From Butyricimonas paravirosa (GTDB lineage: Bacteria > Bacteroidota > Bacteroidia > Bacteroidales > Marinifilaceae): DNA of 64,000 bases. Location: positions 186,001-250,000 of the forward strand of contig NZ_CP043839.1 in the NCBI RefSeq assembly GCF_032878955.1, given 5' to 3'. Shown here in pieces: positions 33,768 to 40,947 of this stretch. The number at the start of each line of letters is the position of its first letter. Position 1 is the first letter of the stretch. A program made the translations under genes and the position numbers. Below the pieces are notes generated by a model. It saw only the letters and a program-made list of their open reading frames with translations. It was not told where the DNA came from and ran no database searches.

Positions 33768-35903
33768 TTATAATTTTATTGTTATAGAGGCCCCGAATCG
33801 AGAGGGTGCCCCGGATTGTCCGGATTTCATGTATTCCGGCAAGTTCTTGCCCACGGGGCTGTTGAACATGTAGCAAAAGAAACTTTTATCCAAAATGTTC
33901 TTACCCCACACGTGGAAATCGATGTGTTTACCGGAAATACCCAAATCCATGTTCCAAAGGAAATAGGGATCTTGTTTCATGGTGTTCGCCTCGTCAAAAT
34001 ATTGGGTCCCGAAACCAGTAACAGACGTAGTTGCCGTGAAAGATTTGAATAATAAGGACTTGATTGTCTTGGAATACGATACCCCCGTGTTCATCGTGAA
34101 TTCCGGGGCCATGACAATTTTATTACCCTCATATTCCTTGGTTAAGTGGTGGTAGTATTCCGAATTACTATATCCTGAGGAAAGGAAATAAACCAATCGT
34201 GGCAGACATTCCCAACTTAAATCAATCTCCGCACCGATACTGCGGGCGTCTCCTGCATTCTTGATAATCGGCCCCATCATCTCCATGACGAAGATTTGCT
34301 GATCTTTCCAATCAATATAAAAAAGCGCTCCGTTCAAGTTAAACCGTCCATTAGCGCTGAAGTATTTAGCCCCAAGCTCGTAATTCCACAAGGATTCTTT
34401 ACCATATTCCAGTTCTACAACCTGCGTGGTCATTTCGTTTGAAATGATATTATACCCGCCGGCTTTATATCCTTTAGATATGTTCAAGTAGGTGGATAAC
34501 TGCTCGTTCCATTTTTGTAGAATGGAAAATTTGGGTAACCAAGCCGCGTAAGAATGGTTTTCATCCCAATCATGATAACCGGTAAACTGGTCTGCGTCGT
34601 GAAATAACAAACTGTCCCGGTAGGAGAGAGACGCTTTCTCGTAATCATACCTGATTCCGGAAGTAACGAACATCCCCGGCAAGAGATTTTTCACGGTAAC
34701 TTGCCCGTATCCGGCAATTCCCCAAGTCGAAGTGTTGTTATAATACGACGCTTGATCCAAATCTAGCGGGAGAAGTAAGTGACGTTCCGTACCAAAAGTG
34801 GCTAAGTAATCATTCGTCAGGTCCTTGTAGAAACCGAATGTTCCTAATGTCCAATCGATTTTCTCGCCTTGGGAGGATTGGTAATTAATCTCTTGCGTGA
34901 TCAGATCCTGTTTCGATTCCTTTTCATTTTGAAATACATCATGATACGTGAAATCGGCATCCAGAACCTGTTTATCTTTAGCCCGGGAATAGGAAGTGAT
35001 CCAGTTCAACAGAGTTTGAGAAAAATGTTTCTGAATGTTCACGTACGTGGACAATAAATCCCGTTTATAGGATGCGTCTGCGTTATAATTAACCCGATAG
35101 CGGTGTGCTTTTAAAGAATCAACGGCATGATAAGCGTAACCATCATCAAAACTATGGTTATAGTTCAGACCAAACGCCACTTTCCATGTTGCATCCGTAA
35201 ACACGCTTCCCTGGTAACGAATATCGTATGAATCCGACTTGTTCGATTTTCCCCCGGTAAAATCATTCTTGAAATATCCGTCCGTGCGATTATATGCAAA
35301 AGATAATTTGTTATACAGGACTTTATTTATAGGCAAATTAGCCATAATCATGTAATTCTGCGAATTATAACTGGAAACACCAGCTTTTGCTTGCAAAGAA
35401 AGCTTTGTCGCAGGAGGATTTGTCCGAATATTAATCAAACCGATGATACTGTTCCGACCGTACAAGGTTGTTTGAGGGCCTCGCAGTACTTCTATTTGCC
35501 TAATGTCATACAAATCAAATATAAAAGCATTTTTGTCAAAAATTGGAACTCCATCCACGTACAAACCGACGGGTGGAGTCCCGGATACCGTTCCAATTCC
35601 ACGAACATAGAGCGGAGTTGATAGTTTCAAGCCACCTTCCTGCATGTAGAAATTCGGAACGATTCCCGACAGGTTCCGGAGATCCGGATTATTCTCGTTC
35701 AACAAGTTTTTCCCGCTAATCACGCTAAGAGCAACAGGAATCTCGCTAATGGATAATTCCCTCTTTTCAGCCGTAATGACGACTTCTTTCAATTGTTTAA
35801 TGACACTGAATGTAGAATCATTCGTCTGCACGGTCTCGGACCGTTGCGCAAACAAATGACCGGAAATAAATGTCAATAGCAGAATGCTATATATGATCCG
35901 CAT
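33768..35903 (-). CDS. TonB-dependent outer membrane receptor
   Basis: A 711-residue outer membrane protein with a signal peptide (MRIIYSILLLTFISGHLFAQ). The TonB-box-like LKEVVITAEKRE is followed by the plug domain (about 50-160; LSGIVPNFYMQEGG, TPLYVRGIGTV, VGLYVDGVPI, IEVLRGPQTTLYGRNSIIGL). A 22-strand barrel makes up the rest. It lacks the SusC-type N-terminal carboxypeptidase-like extension and has no SusD partner, so it looks like a siderophore, haem, cobalamin or metal receptor. A small gene precedes it and a lipoprotein follows it. The operon faces a PerR-like regulator across a palindrome. Confidence 0.93.
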   Translation of the reverse strand: MRIIYSILLLTFISGHLFAQRSETVQTNDSTFSVIKQLKEVVITAEKRELSISEIPVALSVISGKNLLNENNPDLRNLSGIVPNFYMQEGGLKLSTPLYVRGIGTVSGTPPVGLYVDGVPIFDKNAFIFDLYDIRQIEVLRGPQTTLYGRNSIIGLINIRTNPPATKLSLQAKAGVSSYNSQNYMIMANLPINKVLYNKLSFAYNRTDGYFKNDFTGGKSNKSDSYDIRYQGSVFTDATWKVAFGLNYNHSFDDGYAYHAVDSLKAHRYRVNYNADASYKRDLLSTYVNIQKHFSQTLLNWITSYSRAKDKQVLDADFTYHDVFQNEKESKQDLITQEINYQSSQGEKIDWTLGTFGFYKDLTNDYLATFGTERHLLLPLDLDQASYYNNTSTWGIAGYGQVTVKNLLPGMFVTSGIRYDYEKASLSYRDSLLFHDADQFTGYHDWDENHSYAAWLPKFSILQKWNEQLSTYLNISKGYKAGGYNIISNEMTTQVVELEYGKESLWNYELGAKYFSANGRFNLNGALFYIDWKDQQIFVMEMMGPIIKNAGDARSIGAEIDLSWECLPRLVYFLSSGYSNSEYYHHLTKEYEGNKIVMAPEFTMNTGVSYSKTIKSLLFKSFTATTSVTGFGTQYFDEANTMKQDPYFLWNMDLGISGKHIDFHVWGKNILDKSFFCYMFNSPVGKNLPEYMKSGQSGAPSRFGASITIKL

Positions 35904-35962
35904 TTGATGTTGTTTTAAATTAATATATCCCGTGAATTATTCCACTTTTTCCTCTTAAAGGA

Positions 35963-36292
35963 TTACGACAAGTGGATAGCGGGAGGGGCCCTTAGTGTTA
36001 ATAATATAAGGTTAGGATCGTCATAGTGACCAAAATAGACATATTGTTTGGTTTTCGATCGATCGTCTGTTATTTTTAAATAAGGAGAGTTTGGAGAGGA
36101 TATAACCTCCTCGTCTTCCATCGTCTGGCAATAGCATATCTCGTTTTTCCCGATCCGGTATTCGATAATTCTTTCTTGTCCCGGAATACCTTCCGGGAGT
36201 CTTATTTCAGTTTGTGCATAGAAACATATCACAAAGAACGCTGAAACAAGCAAATAAACGAATATGTTTGCCGATGGTCCGATAAAAAACAT
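35963..36292 (-). CDS. Small hypothetical membrane-anchored or secreted protein
   Basis: A 109-residue protein with an N-terminal hydrophobic segment (NIFVYLLVSAFFVICFYAQT) and a soluble part containing Cys-Tyr-Cys (ICYCQTMEDEE). It is 59 bp upstream of the TonB receptor on the same strand and is probably the operon's first gene. I do not recognise a family. The reading frame is supported by position and by a plausible signal or anchor. An exact -7 box (36304-36297, minus) ends only 4 nt before the ATG, so the mRNA may be leaderless, or the box may be accidental. Confidence 0.6.
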   Translation of the reverse strand: MFFIGPSANIFVYLLVSAFFVICFYAQTEIRLPEGIPGQERIIEYRIGKNEICYCQTMEDEEVISSPNSPYLKITDDRSKTKQYVYFGHYDDPNLILLTLRAPPAIHLS

Positions 36293-36296
36293 GGTG

Positions 36297-36304
36297 CAAA
36301 TCTA
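36297..36304 (-). promoter_or_regulatory. -7 element adjacent to the start of the TonB-receptor operon
   Basis: TAGATTTG on the minus strand is an exact TAnnTTTG match. TTTTG lies 23 bp upstream, slightly farther than the usual -33 spacing. The predicted start site nearly coincides with the ATG at 36292. Confidence 0.4.
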
Positions 36305-36352
36305 TAAAATAATTAGATAGGGATGATCAAAATTCTATGTGAACATCACTAA

Positions 36353-36367
36353 TTAGAACTGTTCTAA
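36353..36367. promoter_or_regulatory. Putative PerR/Fur operator palindrome
   Basis: TTAGAAC-T-GTTCTAA is a perfect 7-1-7 inverted repeat. It has the same architecture as the B. subtilis Per box (TTATAATnATTATAA). It lies in the spacer between the TonB-receptor operon and the PerR-like gene. Confidence 0.65.
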
Positions 36368-36393
36368 ATTTTTGCAAAATACAATTCGAGATG

Positions 36394-36423
36394 TTGCATT
36401 TATAAAAAAGATAACGATATTTG
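36394..36423 (+). promoter_or_regulatory. Putative promoter of the perR-rubrerythrin operon
   Basis: TTG at 36394-36396, a 19-bp spacer, then GATATTTG at 36416-36423 (one mismatch to TAnnTTTG). The palindrome at 36353-36367 is about 30 bp upstream of the -33 position. Confidence 0.45.
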
Positions 36424-36459
36424 CACTCGATATAAAATTGTAACGATTACAAATAAGCA

Positions 36460-36897
36460 ATGAATACAGTTGAAGGAACACGGGAGTATTTACTAAAATA
36501 TAACATCAAACCATCCTTGCAGAGAATGGCAATTATGGATTATTTGATGGCACACCGGGTCCATCCGACGGCTGACGAGATTTATAATGCTTTATATCCG
36601 ACCATGCCTACTTTGTCTAAAACGACCATATACAATACGATGAAATTGTTCACGGAGCAAGGTGCGGTGAAAGCTCTCGTGATCGATGAAAAAAACGTGC
36701 GATTCGATATTGACACGTCGAGTCACGCTCATTTCATGTGCTTGGAATGTGGTTGCGTGTATGATCTTCCGGTTGAAAATCAGGATGCGATACAATTGGA
36801 AGGAGTAGGGGAATTGATTATTACAGAAATTCATCTTTATTACAAGGGGTATTGTAAAAAATGCGCCGAAGAGAAAAGAAAAAACATATTATTATAA
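36460..36897 (+). CDS. Fur-family repressor, PerR-like
   Basis: A 145-residue regulator with an N-terminal winged helix (KPSLQRMAIMDYLM, HPTADEIYNALYPTMPTLSK, TTIYNTMKLFTEQGAV) and a C-terminal dimerisation domain. Structural zinc ligands are C94-xx-C97 and C132-xx-C135. The regulatory-site region is RFDIDTSSHAHFMC, with an Asp at the position that marks PerR in Firmicutes. The gene is followed 17 bp later by rubrerythrin, a classic peroxide-response partner. A palindrome sits upstream, suggesting autoregulation. Fur proper cannot be fully excluded. Confidence 0.9.
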   Translation: MNTVEGTREYLLKYNIKPSLQRMAIMDYLMAHRVHPTADEIYNALYPTMPTLSKTTIYNTMKLFTEQGAVKALVIDEKNVRFDIDTSSHAHFMCLECGCVYDLPVENQDAIQLEGVGELIITEIHLYYKGYCKKCAEEKRKNILL

Positions 36898-36914
36898 CAT
36901 TTAAAAAGTGCGTT

Positions 36915-37463
36915 ATGAAAAAATTTATCTGTACCGTATGTGGCTACGTTCATGAAGGAGACGAAGCTCCGGAAATTTGTCCTCAATGTAAACAACCGAA
37001 AAGCAAGTTTAAAGAATTAGTTGAAACCGAAGGTGCTTTGACGTTCGTTGACGAACATCGTCTCGGTGTAGCAAAAGGAGTTGATCCTGAAGTTCTCGAA
37101 GGATTGAGAGCGCATTTCAACGGGGAATGTTCAGAAGTCGGGATGTATTTGGCTATGAGTCGTCAGGCTGATCGTGAAGGTTATCCGGAGATTGCAGAGG
37201 CTTTCAAACGCTATGCTTTTGAAGAGGCAGAGCACGCGGCTAAATTTGCAGAATTATTGGGAGAATGTGTTTGGGATACCAAAACAAACTTGAAAAAACG
37301 TATGGAGGCAGAAGCTGGTGCTTGCGAGGATAAAAAACGTATTGCTACTTTGGCTAAAAAATTGGATTTGGATGCTATCCATGATACCGTTCATGAAATG
37401 TGTAAAGACGAAGCCCGTCATGGTAAAGGTTTCGAAGGTTTATACAATCGTTACTTCAAGTAA
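36915..37463 (+). CDS. Reverse rubrerythrin (rubredoxin domain first), peroxide reductase
   Basis: A 182-residue protein from ATG 36915; the longer frame from 36861 overlaps the regulator and adds a basic, unlike-family stretch. The N-terminal rubredoxin domain has C6-xx-C9 and C22-xx-C25. The ferritin-like di-iron domain follows, with HFNGECSEVGMYLAMSRQAD, FEEAEHAAKFAELL and HDTVHEMCKDEARHGKGFEG supplying the Glu and His ligands. Domain order is the reverse of classical rubrerythrin and matches NADH-dependent peroxidases of anaerobes. It is cotranscribed with the PerR-like gene. Confidence 0.95.
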   Translation: MKKFICTVCGYVHEGDEAPEICPQCKQPKSKFKELVETEGALTFVDEHRLGVAKGVDPEVLEGLRAHFNGECSEVGMYLAMSRQADREGYPEIAEAFKRYAFEEAEHAAKFAELLGECVWDTKTNLKKRMEAEAGACEDKKRIATLAKKLDLDAIHDTVHEMCKDEARHGKGFEGLYNRYFK

Positions 37464-37490
37464 TCTATTGTAGGTTATTTTATAAGATTA

Positions 37491-37523
37491 AAGAGATCGT
37501 CAAGGCTTAGACGATCTCTTTTT
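37491..37523 (+). terminator. Intrinsic terminator after rubrerythrin
   Basis: An 11-bp perfect stem (AAGAGATCGTC paired with GACGATCTCTT) with an 8-nt loop and a T-tract, 28 nt after the stop. Confidence 0.9.
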
Positions 37524-37621
37524 ATTAATAAAATAGTACATTTTTTATACGTATTTTATGTAACTTTACCTTATAAGTTCCCGTAACAACACTCGAAATT
37601 GAATTTAACACGGAGAATTGT

Positions 37622-38206
37622 ATGAGAACTTATAGATGCGAAGACGTCACTTTATCAGATAGAGGAATTGATAGTAAAGGTTGGTTGTGTAATCCACAAG
37701 AAAAGGGTAAAAAACCGGCAATACTTGTTTTAGGCCCCAAAGATGCCTCGAATAACACGGTATTATTACAATATGCCACGCGATTGGCAAACTATGGTTT
37801 TGTCGTTTTAGGAATGGAGGAAACTCAAAATGTAAAAGCAGCCATTGATTATTTGAGTTTGAAAGATGAAGTTGATCCGAATAAAATGTACGCCATGGGA
37901 ATATGTAACGGAACGAATGAAGTTCTGGCCAGTACAGAAGCGGAAAAACGATTGAAAGCTATCGCTTTAGTGGCAGGATGCTACAAACGCAAAGAGGCAT
38001 CTCGGGTAAAAGTACCAACAATCGTTATTCACGGAGGTGAAAACGAAAAGGAGTACCAATCCGCTCAACGCGTGTACGACACGATCTGTGCGGAGGAAAA
38101 ATTAGCGATATGGGAAGGTTCCGTTACTCATGCACAATATTTTGAAGATCCTCTTGTTCTGGATAAAACGGTAAGGAATGTCTTCCGCTGGTTTAAAACA
38201 CATTGA
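37622..38206 (+). CDS. Dienelactone-hydrolase-like alpha/beta hydrolase
   Basis: A 194-residue cytosolic alpha/beta hydrolase. The nucleophile elbow is AMGICNGTN with C95 in place of the usual Ser, as in dienelactone hydrolase. The predicted catalytic His is H170 (SVTHAQYFED), and an acid is likely in VIHGGENEKEY. The lid and cap are minimal. Dienelactone hydrolase cleaves a chlorocatechol ring-cleavage product, but most short homologues act on unknown esters or thioesters. It is monocistronic between two terminators. Confidence 0.82.
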   Translation: MRTYRCEDVTLSDRGIDSKGWLCNPQEKGKKPAILVLGPKDASNNTVLLQYATRLANYGFVVLGMEETQNVKAAIDYLSLKDEVDPNKMYAMGICNGTNEVLASTEAEKRLKAIALVAGCYKRKEASRVKVPTIVIHGGENEKEYQSAQRVYDTICAEEKLAIWEGSVTHAQYFEDPLVLDKTVRNVFRWFKTH

Positions 38207-38226
38207 CAATCACACTATATTAGGAA

Positions 38227-38257
38227 AAAGCCGTCTCTAGTTGATAGAGGCGGCTTT
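38227..38257. terminator. Bidirectional intrinsic terminator
   Basis: A 12-bp stem (AAAGCCGTCTCT paired with AGAGGCGGCTTT, one T-G pair) with a 7-nt loop, between converging genes ending at 38206 and 38338. Confidence 0.85.
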
Positions 38258-38337
38258 ATTGTTAGATTTATCCTTATCTATGGGTTGTAACAACGTTATA
38301 CTAGGGTTTTACCTATAAACGAGCATATTTGAAAGGC

Positions 38338-39144
38338 TCACCACCACTTGTAAAAATGATGAATGGCTCCATGTCCATGCCCTATTTGGTACCCGGCAGC
38401 CGTTTCTATGGCCCCGTGCAAATAATTCAAGGCTTTTTCCACGGCTATGTTCAAGGGAAAATCATGGGCTAAATAAGAGGCCACGGAGGATGATAAAGAA
38501 CACCCGGTACCATGTGTATTCGGGGTGATTATTTTCTTTGCCGGATAACGATATTCCAAATCATTCTCACAATCAATTAAAACATCTGTTATCTCTTCAC
38601 ATTCCAAGTGTCCGGCTTTTAATAAGACATTGCGAGCGCCGATATTCTTCAATGCAGGAATGGAAAGATATAAATCTTCCTGAGAGCGTATTTTCTTTCC
38701 GGAGAGAATTTCTATCTCGTAAAGGTTGGGAGTGATCACGGTAGCCAACGGGAATAATTCCTTTTGCATCACGGCAATGGCCTCTTGCTGCACAAGCAGA
38801 TCGCCTGAGGTTGCCACCATTACCGGGTCCACGACAACGTGCTTGATCGGGTAATCGGCTAATACTCTCGTGACGGCTTGAATCACTTCCACGGAATGTA
38901 ACATACCAATTTTTACCGCATCCACACCAATATCGTCTAAACAAGCCCTAATCTGGGTCTCTATGACATTCACGGGAAGAGGTTCAATGGCTCTCACACC
39001 TAATGTATTTTGAGCTGTTACGGCTGTAATGGCGGTCATGGCGAAACACCCGCAGGCGGAGATCGCTTTCAAGTCTGCTTGAACTCCGGCACCACCACCG
39101 CTATCGGAACCGGCTATAGATAATACTCTCTTGTAGGTTTTCAT
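38338..39144 (-). CDS. thiD: Hydroxymethylpyrimidine/phosphomethylpyrimidine kinase
   Basis: A 268-residue ribokinase-like enzyme that phosphorylates HMP and HMP-P in thiamine synthesis. The substrate-binding start VLSIAGSDSGGGAGVQADLK, CFAMTAITAVTAQNT, VVVDPVMVATSGDLL, and the anion-hole/catalytic region NTHGTGCSLSSSVASYLA are all present. The methyltransferase gene is 14 bp upstream, so thiD is the second gene of a two-gene leftward operon. There is no room for a TPP riboswitch immediately before it, and no other thi gene is adjacent. Pyridoxal kinase activity is a known alternative for this family. Confidence 0.95.
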   Translation of the reverse strand: MKTYKRVLSIAGSDSGGGAGVQADLKAISACGCFAMTAITAVTAQNTLGVRAIEPLPVNVIETQIRACLDDIGVDAVKIGMLHSVEVIQAVTRVLADYPIKHVVVDPVMVATSGDLLVQQEAIAVMQKELFPLATVITPNLYEIEILSGKKIRSQEDLYLSIPALKNIGARNVLLKAGHLECEEITDVLIDCENDLEYRYPAKKIITPNTHGTGCSLSSSVASYLAHDFPLNIAVEKALNYLHGAIETAAGYQIGHGHGAIHHFYKWW

Positions 39145-39158
39145 GACAAATAAAAGGT

Positions 39159-39866
39159 TTAGAATGATCGGGCATATAACACGAAGATCGTCGGGCGTTT
39201 ATTTATATCCGGTTTCACGTGTTTCCAATCCTTTATTAACATGGTTTTTATGTATTCATTTTCTGTCGTAATATCACAGGCTATCGTGAGGCGTGTCGTG
39301 GGAGACAAGGTGGCTATCATATCCTCGAATAATTGCACGTTCCGATAGGGGGTCTCTATAAATAATTGTGTCCGGTTCTCCACGGCAGATTGTTTCTCGT
39401 AAGTTTTCAATGTTTTAATGCGTTCAGGCTTAGCAATGGGTAAATAACCATTAAACGAGAAGTTTTGCCCGTTAGCCCCGGAGGCTATCAGAGCCAATAA
39501 AATAGAAGAGGGACCCACTAAAGGAATTACCTGATAATCGTGTTTATGGGCTAATGCTACCAATTCGGCTCCCGGATCTGCAATACCGGGACATCCGGCC
39601 TCGGAGATAATCCCCATATCTTGATCGGCCAGATAGGGGAGATAGGTTTCAATATCTTTTATGTCCGAATGTTCATTCAGGTCTAAAAAAACGAGTTCAT
39701 CAATATTTATCGCTTTATCTATTTTCTTTAAATAACGACGGGTATTTTTCACGTTTTCAGTTGCAAAAACTTTGATATTCTTAATGATATGAACTACATC
39801 ATCAGGAATAACCCGCTCTATCGGTGTCTCCCCAAGTAAATTGGGGATCAAATATAATTTTCCCAT
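39159..39866 (-). CDS. RsmI-like SAM-dependent methyltransferase (tetrapyrrole methylase fold)
   Basis: A 235-residue protein from ATG 39866 (MGKLYLIPNLLGETPIERVI); the longer frame from 39929 begins with a sequence unlike the family and overlaps the promoter. The tetrapyrrole-methylase fold is shown by MGIISEAGCPGIADPGAELV (SAM-binding GxPG-like loop), LVGPSSILLALIASGANGQN and QLFIETPYRNVQLFEDMIAT. These match RsmI, which 2'-O-methylates C1402 of 16S rRNA, but this protein is shorter and is probably a Bacteroidota paralogue. The RNA target is therefore uncertain. It precedes thiD. Confidence 0.85.
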   Translation of the reverse strand: MGKLYLIPNLLGETPIERVIPDDVVHIIKNIKVFATENVKNTRRYLKKIDKAINIDELVFLDLNEHSDIKDIETYLPYLADQDMGIISEAGCPGIADPGAELVALAHKHDYQVIPLVGPSSILLALIASGANGQNFSFNGYLPIAKPERIKTLKTYEKQSAVENRTQLFIETPYRNVQLFEDMIATLSPTTRLTIACDITTENEYIKTMLIKDWKHVKPDINKRPTIFVLYARSF

Positions 39867-39882
39867 AATAAAATGTTTGGGG

Positions 39883-39919
39883 CAAATATACAGGATTATT
39901 CCGAATCTTATTATTTTTG
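39883..39919. promoter_or_regulatory. Divergent -7 elements
   Basis: TATATTTG on the minus strand (39890-39883) serves the methyltransferase-thiD operon, and TATTTTTG on the plus strand (39912-39919) serves the MBL gene at 39990. Both match TAnnTTTG exactly. The -33 boxes are not clear. Confidence 0.45.
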
Positions 39920-39989
39920 CATGACACAATAAAACGTTCTGTATGGAATTTTCGATGTCAGAATATAATTATTTTTCAGTCTTCAACAG

Positions 39990-40751
39990 ATGAGAGTAAC
40001 GATTTTAGGAAGTGGAACTTCACAAGGGGTTCCCGTTATTGCTTGCGAATGTCCTGTTTGTCAATCTACGGATGAGAATGACAAGCGTTTAAGGAGTTCT
40101 GCCATGATTGATCTTGGGGATAAAAAACTAATTATAGACGCGGGACCTGATTTCCGAACACAGATGCTACGGGCGGGTGTAAAGGACGTGACAGCTTTGC
40201 TGCTGACACATGAACACAAAGACCATATCGGGGGACTGGACGATATTCGGGCTTTTAACTGGGTCAAAAATGGCGAGGTAGACATCTACTGTAACCAGAG
40301 AACGAAAGACGTTATCAGTAAGGATTATGACTACGCTTTCGCAGCATTCCGTTATCCCGGTGTACCTGAAATGAACATTCACGTGATAGGTGAAGCCCCA
40401 TTCTGGATTGGGGATATTAAAATAGAACCTATTACGGTGATGCACTACAAGCTCCCCGTGACGGCATTTCGTATTGATAACTTCGCTTATATCACGGATG
40501 CGAATTTCATATCGGAGGCAAGTATGAAAAAACTGAAAGGCGTCGAATACATGGTGATTAATGCCTTACGTAAAGAAGTCCACCTTTCTCACTTTACGCT
40601 GAATCAAGCCATTGATGTAGTGAAAACCTTACACGTGAAACAGGCCTACATCACGCATATCGGTCATCAGATGGGATTGCACGAAGAGGTCTCGCGGGAA
40701 TTACCTGAAAATATACAACTGGCTCATGATATGTTATCATTTGAGTTCTAA
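39990..40751 (+). CDS. MBL-fold metallohydrolase (PhnP/RNase Z-like)
   Basis: A 253-residue metallo-beta-lactamase-fold enzyme. The di-metal motif is H74-E-H76-K-D78-H79, with D50 (LIIDAGPDFR) before it and later ligands near PITVMHYK, ITDANF and TLNQAIDVV. TILGSGTSQGVPVIACECPVCQS at the N-terminus, with a Cys-x-Cys-xx-Cys group, is typical of PhnP-like phosphodiesterases that act on cyclic phosphates. No phosphonate genes are near, so a nucleotide phosphodiesterase role is likelier. Monocistronic. Confidence 0.88.
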   Translation: MRVTILGSGTSQGVPVIACECPVCQSTDENDKRLRSSAMIDLGDKKLIIDAGPDFRTQMLRAGVKDVTALLLTHEHKDHIGGLDDIRAFNWVKNGEVDIYCNQRTKDVISKDYDYAFAAFRYPGVPEMNIHVIGEAPFWIGDIKIEPITVMHYKLPVTAFRIDNFAYITDANFISEASMKKLKGVEYMVINALRKEVHLSHFTLNQAIDVVKTLHVKQAYITHIGHQMGLHEEVSRELPENIQLAHDMLSFEF

Positions 40752-40858
40752 AATCTTATTACTCGCTCCGGTTTCCTTTTTGTTAAATGCTTGCTGAAAG
40801 GCAAGAGTGAATGTGAATAAAAAAGGACTTAAAATTTCCGTTAATCCACTGTTTTTAT

Positions 40859-40866
40859 TACATTTG
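40859..40866 (+). promoter_or_regulatory. -7 element for gyrA
   Basis: TACATTTG is an exact TAnnTTTG match, about 80 nt before the gyrA ATG. Confidence 0.45.
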
Positions 40867-40947
40867 TGGGATTTTAGTAATATAGGGGTGAAATTTAGAA
40901 TAATGCCCTATAAAACAATGCGTTAATAGTGTAATTTAATATTATAA

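Noticed and set aside
39145..39160. TPP riboswitch before thiD
   Set aside because: Only 14 bp separate thiD from the upstream gene, and no THI-box sequence was seen before that operon.
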